Below are positions 9,001 to 16,518 of a DNA stretch of 64,000 bases, one piece after another. Positions within the stretch are counted from its first letter, which is position 1; each line of letters starts with the position of its first letter. Source of the DNA: NAT127 sp034717695. Its GTDB lineage: Bacteria; Pseudomonadota; Gammaproteobacteria; Pseudomonadales; Porticoccaceae. The notes beneath the pieces were generated by a model. It worked only from the letters and a program-made list of their open reading frames with translations, ran no database searches and had not been told where the DNA came from. The translations under genes were made by a program, and so were the position numbers. The stretch lies in assembly GCA_034717695.1 (NCBI GenBank), contig JAYELS010000057.1, positions 1 to 64,000 of the forward strand, written 5' to 3'.

Positions 9001-9316
9001 CGGCTTCGACTACTTCGATCCGGCCAAGGGCGAGCTGGTGTCCGGCGGCAAGAGCAAGATTGCCCTGTGGGCGCTGGATACGGACTACGACGAGCGCAGC
9101 CTGTTTCCCCGCCAGGTGTTCTTCCCCCTGGCAGGCAAGGGCGAGGGCTGGGAAAAACTCAAGAAGAACATCCGCGCCGAGCTGGATGACACCCGGCTGC
9201 ATAAATTCCACGGCACGGTGAGCCTGCCCTTTGAGGCCGGCGACAATCGCAAGATTGCCGTGAAGATTGTCGATGACCGGGGGATTGAATCCCTGAAGGT
9301 CATGGCGCTGGATTGA
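6053..9316 (+). CDS. Type III-like site-specific DNA adenine methyltransferase
   Basis: The 1087-residue beta-class amino-methyltransferase would methylate adenine in a specific DNA site and protect host DNA from the nuclease encoded two genes downstream. Motif IV (IYIDPPYG) is near residue 320 and the SAM-binding motif I (DPTCGSGTTAFVAE) near residue 605, the permuted order of type III Mod enzymes. Between them lies the target-recognition region. It is preceded by a ~250-residue N-terminal region and followed by a ~450-residue C-terminal region of unknown role, so it is longer than ordinary Mod subunits. The ATG at 6053 has AAGGAG upstream. DNA from about 7200 to 7905 is far more AT-rich than the rest of the gene and coincides with the recognition region. 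It is first in a three-gene operon. Confidence 0.9.
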   Translation: MPDPHDRLQEILLSLIPGDGAPVGNTALRRALEARLAEEGESLAEEDYWRAHGQLLAAGLVAKGRGKGGSLRRANGADGEAASDFSLETQDRPAPETPRAPGSQASGSKPAKSASGKLKGKAAAGATEIISYRHPDKRVNNPEVGMVTPATDPEQGKARWAYDPHLDPALNFDSQRGAVEALIDDALASGDPEHMRAALAELKRLQSPYLNWAGKAERTSFEVDTVSLHVHERIDPASILSAVRKAIKGEGKTKGINRAVQPGLFDAPFENLPLRDAIDFYRHEKGWANRLIAGDSLLVMNSLLHKESLAGQVQMIYIDPPYGIKYGSNFQPFVGKRDVKDRKDEDLTQEPEMIKAFRDTWELGIHSYLTYLRDRLLLARELLSESGSVFVQISDENLHHVREIMDEVFGSDNFCTIINFVKNSGQTTTLLSGNCDYLVWYARKKTQVKFRRPFYPKVEGSDFAGRYDSLELDSGKRVPASTKLPENERLGARLFALQPAISAGFNAGTTIDFELNGKSYHPGMTRQWKYTKAGLTRLSQANRLVGLGSMIYYPRYLDDFPAYAVGNNWSDTQDRLSKDYVVQTVPMVVERCLLMTTDPGDLVLDPTCGSGTTAFVAEKWGRRWITCDTSRVAVTLAKQRLMTSSYDYYELKYPHEGLKGGFIYKTVPHVTLKSIANNPDIDSIYDRMHPAIEQALDKLNAALQQEPREPFRVTEGGRKGQQLDFAKGDGLQEWEVPFDFPELWPAAAEAAFAAFHSARRAMQRQMDDSIAAHADQEVLYDQPAAAKNRLRITGPFTVEAVPFPSVKSLDEAAGPEQADTSIARTGESGRQHQWRAELLKTGIRGKGGQMLKFADLETLPTDADIRNLHASGHLESGERVVVSFGPEHAALEQRQVANALNEAGQLFPLPTMIVFCAFAFDPEAAKDIDAMKGITALKAQMNTDLLTEDLKKARASNQSFWLMGQPEVEVRKLKDGAYQVEVHGFDYFDPAKGELVSGGKSKIALWALDTDYDERSLFPRQVFFPLAGKGEGWEKLKKNIRAELDDTRLHKFHGTVSLPFEAGDNRKIAVKIVDDRGIESLKVMALD

Positions 9317-9328
9317 GATGACGACGGC

Positions 9329-11323
9329 ATGAGTACACAGCTCAATCTATTCGATGAACTTACCTTCTATGAAGGAGTTGATGTCGAATACAAGGCAGCC
9401 AAAGGGGGCTTACCCGGCGACTTGTGGGAAACCTATAGCGCCTTTGCCAACACCGAGGGCGGCACCATTTGGCTGGGTATCAGCCAGCGGGCGAACCGGC
9501 TGGATATTCACGGCGTACCTCACCCCGAAAAGCTGGTCACCGACTTCTGGAATACCGTCAACAATCGCGGCAAGGTCAACAGCAATCTGCTAGGTGAGCG
9601 GGATGTCGAAATTCTCCCAGTCCACGACAGTGAAGCTCGGGTGGTGCGAATCTGGGTGCCACGGGCAGACCGGCGGCAGCGACCGATTTTCATTGGCAGT
9701 GACCCCTTTCGAGGCACCTATCGCCGCGGCTTTGAGGGCGATTACCGCTGCACCGAGCAGGAAGTTCGGCGGATGTTTGCCGACCAGTCGGATGAACCGG
9801 CAGACGGTCGGGTTCTCGAAGGATTCTCACTCCAGGACCTGCATCTCGAATCCTTGCGACAGTTCCGCAATCGCTTCGCGTCCATACGACCTGGGCATGC
9901 CTGGCTGGCCGAGGATGATGTCGGCCTGCTGGTAAAGCTTGGCGGGTGGCGCCGTGACCGTGTCACCGGAAAAGAAGGGCTTACCCTGGCCGGCCTGCTG
10001 ATGTTTGGCCGGGACGAGGCCATTCGCGACCCTGCCGCAGTGCCTGGCTACCATGTGGATTACCGGGAGCGATTCTCTGATGACCCATCGGTGCGATGGA
10101 CCGACCGGTTGACATTGGATGGCACCTGGGAGGGCAACCTGTTCCAGTTTTATCAGCAGGTAACCCTGAAATTATCGTCTGGTCCCGGGATCAAGCGGCC
10201 CTTCAAAACCAATGAGCAGGGGTACCGCATTGCCGCATCCTCAGTGGGAGAAGCCCTCCAGGAGGCCCTGGTGAATGCGTTGATCCATTCGGATTACAGC
10301 GGGCAGGGAGGTATTGTCATCGACCGCTACCTTGACCGCTTCGAGTTTTCGAACCCTGGCACATTGCTGGTTTCCCGGCGGCAGTTGCTGCAAGGGGGTA
10401 TCAGTGAGTGTAGAAACAAATCCTTGCAGTTGATGTTTCAGATGCTGGGCGTGGGGGACAAGGCGGGATCGGGCATCGACAAGATTCGCAGCAGCTGGGC
10501 GGCGGAGCACTGGCAGTCCCCCAGTTTGACGGAAACGTACCAGCCAGACCGGGTGGTATTGGATTTGCCGATGATTTCCACCTTGCCGGATCAGGTTCTC
10601 AGCGACCTTGGAACCTGTTTTGGTGACAAGTTCCAGGAATTGAATGCTGAGGAACTGCAGGCCGTTGTCACTGCCTATCTGGAAGAAAGTGTTACCAATC
10701 AACGCTTGCAGGACATGCTGACGCTACACCGGGTGGATATCACCCGTATGCTCAGAGGGCTGGTGAAATCCGGGTTCCTGGTTTCCGATGGCGTGGGTCG
10801 TGGTACCAGGTACCAGTTGAACCTGCCGGAAGTCAGGATGGAGATTGAGGGTGCTCTGCCAGCCGTGGTTTCAGCTCCCCCCTTAAGCAACGGAGCTCCC
10901 CCCTTAAGCAACGGAGCTCCCCCCTTAAGCAACGGAGCTCCCCCTTTAAGCAACGGAGCTCCCCCCTTAAGCGGTGGAGCCCCCCCCTTAACAGACGAGG
11001 CTCCCCGCTTTGTGGATGAGGCCATTGCCATCCAGGCGGGGATTCCCGCTGACGACGAGCGCTGGGCGTTGGCGGCTCATGTCAGGAGTAAAAAGCGAGT
11101 CAACGACAAGGAGGTATTGAGGGCTGCGATTCGGGCAGTTTGCGCTCGGGATTTCCTCACCCTGCAACAAGTGGGGCTCCTGGTGGCACGGAAGGGACTG
11201 AAGAATTTGCAGGAAGACTACCTGGGGCCCATGGCCCATGCCGGGCAGCTGGAGCTTAGGTATCCAGACAAACCCAATCACCCCCAGCAGGCCTATCGAA
11301 CATCAAGGAGCGATACTCCGTGA
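9329..11323 (+). CDS. AlbA_2 (Schlafen-type) ATP-binding protein of the RM island
   Basis: The 664-residue protein has an N-terminal AlbA_2/Schlafen-type domain (residues ~15-140; VEYKAAKGGLPGDLWETYSAFANTEGG and the later W.G.. pattern). A GHKL/AAA_4-like segment (EALVNALIHSDYSGQG, residues ~310-325) follows, then a C-terminal winged-helix-like region. Such proteins are often called transcriptional regulators and recur in defence operons; binding of nucleic acid is likely. Residues ~515-556 are a low-complexity hinge of APPLSNG repeats. It starts 12 bp after the methyltransferase stop and overlaps the nuclease gene by four bases. GC is lower than in flanking chromosomal genes (33 of 60 bases in 10261-10320). 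Its exact role in restriction is unknown. Confidence 0.8.
   Translation: MSTQLNLFDELTFYEGVDVEYKAAKGGLPGDLWETYSAFANTEGGTIWLGISQRANRLDIHGVPHPEKLVTDFWNTVNNRGKVNSNLLGERDVEILPVHDSEARVVRIWVPRADRRQRPIFIGSDPFRGTYRRGFEGDYRCTEQEVRRMFADQSDEPADGRVLEGFSLQDLHLESLRQFRNRFASIRPGHAWLAEDDVGLLVKLGGWRRDRVTGKEGLTLAGLLMFGRDEAIRDPAAVPGYHVDYRERFSDDPSVRWTDRLTLDGTWEGNLFQFYQQVTLKLSSGPGIKRPFKTNEQGYRIAASSVGEALQEALVNALIHSDYSGQGGIVIDRYLDRFEFSNPGTLLVSRRQLLQGGISECRNKSLQLMFQMLGVGDKAGSGIDKIRSSWAAEHWQSPSLTETYQPDRVVLDLPMISTLPDQVLSDLGTCFGDKFQELNAEELQAVVTAYLEESVTNQRLQDMLTLHRVDITRMLRGLVKSGFLVSDGVGRGTRYQLNLPEVRMEIEGALPAVVSAPPLSNGAPPLSNGAPPLSNGAPPLSNGAPPLSGGAPPLTDEAPRFVDEAIAIQAGIPADDERWALAAHVRSKKRVNDKEVLRAAIRAVCARDFLTLQQVGLLVARKGLKNLQEDYLGPMAHAGQLELRYPDKPNHPQQAYRTSRSDTP
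10873..10998 (+). repeat. Tandem 21-bp repeat, six units, within the AlbA_2 gene
   Basis: The unit AGCTCCCCCCTTAAGCAACGG is exact in units 1-3 (10873-10935). Unit 4 has one C-to-T change, unit 5 diverges at its end, and unit 6 is degenerate. Units encode APPLSNG in frame. Each contains a C5-C6 tract, and a C8 tract lies at 10980-10987. Confidence 0.9.
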
Positions 11324-14208
11324 CCGACGCGGCAAACCAGCGCAAGTCCCTGATCATCAATTCCCCCTTTGAGCGCCCGACTCACCACTGGCTGAGAAAG
11401 TCGGACAGCAAGCTGGATCTGCGACCCGGGCGCCGTCCCGCCGGCTACGAAATCTTTGATACCCGCAACAACACCGTGCGTGGTGTGGAGCTGGAGCTGG
11501 TCAATCGCATCCGCGAACGGGTGGATGCCTGGCGGGCCGCCGATTACCCCGGTGTCACCGCCATCACCCGCCAGTTATTGGAGCACTGGCGAGACCCGGA
11601 GAACAGCCGACAGTACAGCTTTTATTTTTGCCAGCTCGAAGCCATCGAGACCCTTATCTGGCATGTGGAGGCGCCTCCGGATTTCAAGCAGGGCATCGCC
11701 ATCCCCGGGGATGGGGGCCCCTGGGAGCGCCTGTGCAACAAGATGGCCACCGGCAGCGGCAAGACCACAGTGATGGCCATGATCATCACCTGGCAGGTGC
11801 TGAATGCACTCACCTACCCCAAGCGCAACAAAGACTTCGCCAAGGCCATTTTTATCGTGGCGCCAGGCCTTACCGTCAAGGAGCGGCTTCAGGTGTTATT
11901 GCCGGGTCACCCGGAAAATTACTACGACGCATTCTCCATCTGCCCCAATGAGTCCCTGCGCCAGAAGTTGAACCAGATGGAGCTGCTGATTGAGAACTGG
12001 CACAGCCTGATGCCCCTCAAGGAGCAGGACCGCTCTGTGGTCAAAAAGGGCAAGGAAAGTGACGAGGCCTATGTGCGCAGGGTGCTGGGCAAGCTGGCGG
12101 GATACAAGGACTTGGTCATCATCAATGACGAGGCCCACCATGCCTACCGCAAACCGGCGGAGCTGAAAGTGAGCAAAAAGGATGCCGAGGAGCTGGGTAT
12201 CGACCTGGACGAGGCAACCCGCTGGATTGAGGGCCTCGACCGGATTCACAGGATGCGGCGCATTATCCGCTGTTTCGACCTGTCGGCCACCCCCTTCGCC
12301 CCCACGGGTAAAACCAGCACCGAGTCGGCGCTGTTCGAGTGGGTCATTTCGGATTTTGGCCTGAACGACGCCATCGAGGCAGGCCTCGTCAAAACCCCCA
12401 GGGTGGTGATTCGGGACAGTGCCCTGCCCAATGCCAAAACCTACAGGTCCAAGCTCTACCACCTATACCGTGAATCTGATGTTTCCCAGGATCTAAATCG
12501 CCGGGGCGCGGAGCCCCATGAGGCGCTTCCGCAAATCGTCCAGGAGGCCTACACGTTGCTCGGGGCGGACTGGCGAGCGACCCGTGAGGCCTGGCTGGCC
12601 AGCGGGCACCCCTCACCCCCGGTGATGCTCACTGTCTGTAACCGCACGGAGACTGCCGCGAGGTTGGAATACTACTTCCGCCAGGGAGATGCCTATTGGC
12701 CGGAGCTGAAGGCCCCAGAGCGCACACTGCGGGTGGACTCCAAGGTGCTGGACAAGGCGGAAATAGGCGAAACTGCCACCGCTAACAAGGAATATGAGGA
12801 GGTGCTGCGGGAAATCGTGGAAGCTGCCGTCATCCCCGAGTCCCGTAAGGTGGAACTTCGCGCGTTGAAGAAGGAGGAGCTGCTGCGAGCCATCGTCGAC
12901 AACGTCGGCAAACGCAATACTGCCGGCCAGGACCTCCAAAATGTCATCTCGGTGGCCATGCTCAGCGAAGGGTGGGACGCCAAGAATGTCACCCATATCA
13001 TGGGGCTGAGGGCTTTCACCAGCCAGCTGCTCTGCGAGCAGGTAATCGGCCGTGGCTTGCGGCGGGTGTCCTACGATACCGAAAGGGTCCTGTGCCCGGA
13101 TGGCCAGGAGCGAGACCTGTTCAGGGCCGAGTACGTCAACGTGTTCGGTGTGCCGCTGTCCATCTTCCAGGACGTGGACGATTCCGGCGAGGCGCCGCCC
13201 CCGCCCAGGAGCAGCACCCAGATTGAAGCCCTCAAGGACCGTGGCGAGATGGAGATCAGCTGGCCCAATGTGCTCAGGGTGGATGTGGTGGTGCGGCCCG
13301 AGTTGACCATTGATTGGGCAAAGATACCCGTCCTCAAATTGGACCCGGCAGAGATACATGTGACTGCGGAACTTGCCCCCGCCCTGGGTGGCGCGGCCGA
13401 TTTGGCCAAGGCCGTCACCATCGACCTGGAAAAGTTGCCGGAGGAATTCCGTCTCCAGCGCCTGCTGTTCCTGGCGGCGCGCAAGGCCTTTGCGGAGCTG
13501 AAGGGGGGCTATCCTGCCGGCCAGGAGTATCTGATTCAGCAGCTGATCCGGCTGGTGGAGCAGTTCTATAACTCCAACCGGCTGGATATTCCGTCGCTAT
13601 TCCACCAGGAACCACTGCGCAAGCGTATCCTTGTTGCCCTGTCCATAGACACCATTGTGGGTCATGTCGTCGCTCAGCTTCAGCAGCACAATACCGAACG
13701 GCTGGAACCGGTATTCGACCCGGAATTTCCCATTGGCTCCACGCGGCTGATGCGGACTTGGTACACCACAAAAAACTGTATGGAAACGGTGAAATCCCAA
13801 ATCAGCCATGCGGTGGCGGACAGCACCTGGGAGGACTACACCACCAAGATTCTTGAAAAACGCGAAGATGTCGCCTGCTTTGCCAAGAATGACCACCTGG
13901 GCTTCCAGGTTTACTATCTGTGGCGTGGCAGCCGACGCCGCTTCGTGCCCGATTATCTGATCCGCCTGACCAATGGCAAAAATCTGGTATTGGAAATCAA
14001 GGGTGAGGATTCCGACCAGAACAGGGCCAAGCGTATGGCCCTGGATACCTGGGTCAAGGCAGTCAATGCACGGGGAGGCTTTGGTACCTGGTGCTGGGAT
14101 GTGGTGTTGGGTGAGCCCGCTAGGGTCGATGACGTTATCGCATACCACGCTTCATCAGCGGGTTGGTCCAAGCCGGTTGGTGATACATATCGAGGGACGA
14201 AGCGCTGA
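11320..14208 (+). CDS. Type III-like restriction endonuclease, DEAD/DEAH helicase-nuclease subunit
   Basis: The 962-residue product is a superfamily-2 helicase fused to a nuclease. The Walker A motif (NKMATGSGKTTVMAM, residues ~144-158), the DEAH-like motif II (INDEAHHAY, ~268-276), motif III (DLSATPFAPTGK) and the late helicase motif VGRGLRR-like (VIGRGLRRVSYD, ~573-584) are all present. The C-terminal FVPDYLIRL followed by LVLEIKG (~878-897) matches a PD-(D/E)XK nuclease. It should translocate on unmethylated DNA and cut it. The pattern resembles enzymes annotated as BPTD_3080-family restriction endonucleases, from memory. The GTG at 11320 overlaps the previous stop by four bases (GTGA) and has AAGGAG upstream, so translation is probably coupled. 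All three genes appear intact. Confidence 0.9.
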   Translation: MTDAANQRKSLIINSPFERPTHHWLRKSDSKLDLRPGRRPAGYEIFDTRNNTVRGVELELVNRIRERVDAWRAADYPGVTAITRQLLEHWRDPENSRQYSFYFCQLEAIETLIWHVEAPPDFKQGIAIPGDGGPWERLCNKMATGSGKTTVMAMIITWQVLNALTYPKRNKDFAKAIFIVAPGLTVKERLQVLLPGHPENYYDAFSICPNESLRQKLNQMELLIENWHSLMPLKEQDRSVVKKGKESDEAYVRRVLGKLAGYKDLVIINDEAHHAYRKPAELKVSKKDAEELGIDLDEATRWIEGLDRIHRMRRIIRCFDLSATPFAPTGKTSTESALFEWVISDFGLNDAIEAGLVKTPRVVIRDSALPNAKTYRSKLYHLYRESDVSQDLNRRGAEPHEALPQIVQEAYTLLGADWRATREAWLASGHPSPPVMLTVCNRTETAARLEYYFRQGDAYWPELKAPERTLRVDSKVLDKAEIGETATANKEYEEVLREIVEAAVIPESRKVELRALKKEELLRAIVDNVGKRNTAGQDLQNVISVAMLSEGWDAKNVTHIMGLRAFTSQLLCEQVIGRGLRRVSYDTERVLCPDGQERDLFRAEYVNVFGVPLSIFQDVDDSGEAPPPPRSSTQIEALKDRGEMEISWPNVLRVDVVVRPELTIDWAKIPVLKLDPAEIHVTAELAPALGGAADLAKAVTIDLEKLPEEFRLQRLLFLAARKAFAELKGGYPAGQEYLIQQLIRLVEQFYNSNRLDIPSLFHQEPLRKRILVALSIDTIVGHVVAQLQQHNTERLEPVFDPEFPIGSTRLMRTWYTTKNCMETVKSQISHAVADSTWEDYTTKILEKREDVACFAKNDHLGFQVYYLWRGSRRRFVPDYLIRLTNGKNLVLEIKGEDSDQNRAKRMALDTWVKAVNARGGFGTWCWDVVLGEPARVDDVIAYHASSAGWSKPVGDTYRGTKR

Positions 14209-14384
14209 CTCGACTGTCTGTCAACAGATCGGCAGGGTAACGGTTCTTCGGATGTCGGTCTGTAGTTGGCGTCTCCAGACCTTTGGGGGCCAAGAGATTA
14301 AGGACCGGGGATTCCGTTATCCACGGCATGCGCGTGACGGCTGGGTGCGCTGCGCTTGATACGCAGCAGGCTTACCGAAAGCGG

Positions 14385-14414
14385 AAAAAAGGGCCGGCAT
14401 TTCTGCAGGCCCTT
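14385..14414 (-). terminator. Terminator of tRNA-Phe
   Basis: On the minus strand AAGGGCC and GGCCCTT form a 7-bp stem around a 12-nt loop, followed by six T. It begins 8 bp past the tRNA 3' end and separates the tRNA from the restriction island. Confidence 0.75.
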
Positions 14415-14422
14415 GATTTGTA

Positions 14423-14498
14423 TGGTGCCCAGGGGCGGAATCGAACCACCGACACGAGGATTTTCAATCCTCTGCTCTACCGACTGAGCTACCTGGGC
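14423..14498 (-). tRNA. tRNA-Phe (anticodon GAA)
   Basis: The 76-nt minus-strand sequence folds as a complete tRNA: acceptor stem GCCCAGG with CCTGGGC, D arm with GTAGCTCAGTCGGTAGAGC, anticodon stem GAGGA/TCCTC with loop TTGAAAA, and T arm with GGTTCGATTCC. CCA is encoded. The anticodon GAA reads UUU/UUC for phenylalanine. It sits just after yggX on the same strand, an order also found, as I recall, in Pseudomonas. Its 3' end faces the restriction-modification island. Confidence 0.97.
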
Positions 14499-14600
14499 TT
14501 CAAGCTGATTCCCTTGCGGGATTGCCTAGCGGCGAGAGGCGCGTATTAAACCGTTTCACCCCCGGCCCGTCAAGGGCGCGGAGGGATTTGATCGCGGCTT

Positions 14601-14873
14601 TTATTTGTCGGGGGGAATGTAGCCTTCTGCCTTGTCGTAGGCCTCTCCGGAGAGGAACCGCTCGCGCTGCTCGTTGAGGTAGGTGCGGGTGCCGAGGTCC
14701 ATCAGGTTGAGGCGCTTTTCGTTGATCAGCATGGTCTGGTGGTCGAGCCATTGCTGCCAGGCATCGCGGGAGATGTTGGCGAAGATGTCCTCGCCCTTGG
14801 GGCCGGGGAAGGGGGGCTGGTCGAGGCCGGGCAGTTCCTGTTTCAGTTTGCGGCAGAACACGGTGCGGGCCAT
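14601..14873 (-). CDS. yggX: Fe(2+)-trafficking protein YggX
   Basis: The 90-residue product matches YggX, a small cytoplasmic protein linked to iron trafficking and protection of Fe-S enzymes from oxidation. It opens with MARTVFCRKLKQELPGLD, whose conserved Cys is near residue 7. It continues with the family signature FPGPKGEDIFANISRDAWQQW and ends with the typical NLMD...YLNEQRERFL segment. The ATG at 14873 follows GGAGCATCC. In related genomes yggX is cotranscribed with mutY, an Fe-S enzyme. Here one glyoxalase-fold gene separates them, and tRNA-Phe lies next downstream. Length and motifs are normal for the family. Confidence 0.96.
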   Translation of the reverse strand: MARTVFCRKLKQELPGLDQPPFPGPKGEDIFANISRDAWQQWLDHQTMLINEKRLNLMDLGTRTYLNEQRERFLSGEAYDKAEGYIPPDK

Positions 14874-14941
14874 GGATGCTCCGGAAGCGTTTGGGGGTGG
14901 CAAGGATAGCGAGTTGTCGGCGCCGGTCGCAACGCTGTCCG

Positions 14942-15328
14942 TCAGTCGCTGATGTTGAGTTCCACGTCGAGGCCGGCGGGGTCTGTGACCACCAGCTGGA
15001 CTATGCCGAATTCGCGGATGTCGTTGCGCCGGAAGGGGACCCCCGCCGCCAGGAGGCGGGTTTCCATGCCGGCGACATCGGTGCAACTGAAGGCGATGTG
15101 GTCGAGGTGGCCCCGGGCGCCGGGTTGCGGGTGGTGACCGGGCATGGCGGCGGCATCCATCAGGTGGACCACCGGCTTGTCGCCGGCGTAGAGCCAGTAG
15201 CCCGGGATCGGCACCGGCGGGCGGGGGCCCTCCCTGAGGCCGATGATGTCGACATAGAAATCCCGCAGCCGGTCGAGCAGCGGCTGGGGGGCGTTGATAT
15301 TGACGTGGTTGAGATCCTCTACCGGCAT
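14942..15328 (-). CDS. VOC (glyoxalase/bleomycin-resistance fold) family protein
   Basis: The 128-residue single-domain vicinal-oxygen-chelate protein belongs to a family of metal-dependent enzymes and binding proteins that includes glyoxalases, dioxygenases and resistance proteins. Candidate metal ligands are the His of LNHVNI near residue 8, the His of HLDHIAF near residue 78 and the Glu of LDVELN near residue 124, spaced as in active family members. The substrate is unknown. It lies between mutY and yggX on the same strand with gaps of about 70 bp, so cotranscription is possible. In the Pseudomonas arrangement I recall, mutY and yggX are adjacent, so this gene may be a lineage-specific insertion. 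Confidence 0.8.
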   Translation of the reverse strand: MPVEDLNHVNINAPQPLLDRLRDFYVDIIGLREGPRPPVPIPGYWLYAGDKPVVHLMDAAAMPGHHPQPGARGHLDHIAFSCTDVAGMETRLLAAGVPFRRNDIREFGIVQLVVTDPAGLDVELNISD

Positions 15329-15399
15329 GGGTTGTCCCTGGGGCGGTGGTTGTCGGGGTGTTCAGGTTCCCACTCTGGGCGGTGGTGGGCAAGGGTCCC

Positions 15400-16497
15400 T
15401 CAGCGTTGCGCCGTCGCCGCGAGGCCGTCGAGCAGGGCCTTGACCGGCGCGGGGAGACCGATGCCGCCGGGGGCGGCGGGGTCTGTCCAGAGGGTTTGCC
15501 CTTCGCCGACACGGTGGCGGGCCCCGGCCTCGATATGCACCGGGGTGTAGTCGAGGTGGTAGTGGCTGAAGGTGTGGCGGCGGGGCGCGGCGGGGCGGAT
15601 GGCGCCGGGGATCACCCCGAGGCGCCGGGCGGTGGCGGGAATATCGTCCTCGCTGTCGGCTTCCGGAAAGCTCCACAGGCCGCCCCAGATTCCCGCCGGT
15701 GGACGCTGTTCGAGCAGTACCCGGCCCTCGTCGTCGCGGATCATCAGTAGCAGGGTGGTCTTCACCGGCAGGGCTTTGCGGGGCTTCTTGCCCGGGTAGG
15801 CCGTGGGCTGCCCTTGGGCCAGGGCCTCGCAGTCGGCGCTGAGGGGGCATTCGCCGCAGCGGGGTCGGGCGCGGGTGCAGAGGGTGGCCCCCAGGTCCAT
15901 GATCGCCTGGGTGTAGTCGGCCACCCGGGAGCCCGGGGTGTTGGCCTCGGCGATGTCCCACAGGGCGGCGGCGACCTTGCCGTCCCCGGGCCAGCCGGCA
16001 ATGGCGCGGTGGCGGGCCAGCACCCGCTTGACGTTGCCGTCGAGGATGGTGGCCCGCTGGCGGAAGGCGATGGCGAGAATCGCCCCCGCCGTGGAGCGGC
16101 CGATGCCCGGCAGGGCGGTGAGGCCGTCGAGGGTGTCGGGAAACCGGCCGCGGTGTTCAGTGGCGATGATCTCGGCCGCCCGGTGCAGGTTGCGGGCGCG
16201 GGCGTAGTAGCCGAGCCCGGTCCACAGGTGCAGCACGGCGTCGAGGGGCGCCGCGGCGAGGGCCTCGACAGTGGGATAGGCGGCGGTGAAGCGGGTGAAG
16301 TAGGGCATCACCGTGGCCACCTGGGTCTGTTGCAACATGATCTCCGACAGCCACACCCGGTAGGGGGTGATGTCCCGCTGCCAGGGCAGGTCCTTGCGGC
16401 CGTGGTGGTCGAACCAGCGGAGCAGGCGGCTGGCGAACTGGCGGTCGCCGGGTGCGGCGGGCCTGGTGGCGGATTCGCGGGGGAGTCTCACTTTCAC
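15400..16497 (-). CDS. mutY: A/G-specific adenine glycosylase MutY
   Basis: The 365-residue protein removes adenine mispaired with 8-oxoguanine. The catalytic Glu sits in WLSEIMLQQTQV near residue 51. The helix-hairpin-helix LPGIGRSTAGAILA (~129-142) is followed by ILDGNVKRVLAR with the catalytic Asp. The Fe-S cluster loop has the correct C-x6-C-x2-C-x5-C spacing (CTRARPRCGECPLSADC). A C-terminal NUDIX-like 8-oxoG-recognition domain begins near residue 245. The start is a GTG (16497) with a weak ribosome site, 21 bp after asmA, so translation may depend on asmA. The asmA-mutY-yggX order is a conserved gammaproteobacterial arrangement. No damage is seen. Confidence 0.96.
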   Translation of the reverse strand: MKVRLPRESATRPAAPGDRQFASRLLRWFDHHGRKDLPWQRDITPYRVWLSEIMLQQTQVATVMPYFTRFTAAYPTVEALAAAPLDAVLHLWTGLGYYARARNLHRAAEIIATEHRGRFPDTLDGLTALPGIGRSTAGAILAIAFRQRATILDGNVKRVLARHRAIAGWPGDGKVAAALWDIAEANTPGSRVADYTQAIMDLGATLCTRARPRCGECPLSADCEALAQGQPTAYPGKKPRKALPVKTTLLLMIRDDEGRVLLEQRPPAGIWGGLWSFPEADSEDDIPATARRLGVIPGAIRPAAPRRHTFSHYHLDYTPVHIEAGARHRVGEGQTLWTDPAAPGGIGLPAPVKALLDGLAATAQR

Positions 16498-16518
16498 GGG
16501 ATCGGGTCCGGGGGCGGT

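Noticed and set aside
10873..10998. CRISPR-like tandem array
   Set aside because: Units are head-to-tail without spacers and encode an in-frame peptide hinge.
14601..15512. A single 303-codon minus-strand gene spanning yggX and the glyoxalase-like gene
   Set aside because: Only its last 90 codons have a protein family pattern (YggX) and a ribosome site; the upstream part is out of frame with the glyoxalase-fold gene.
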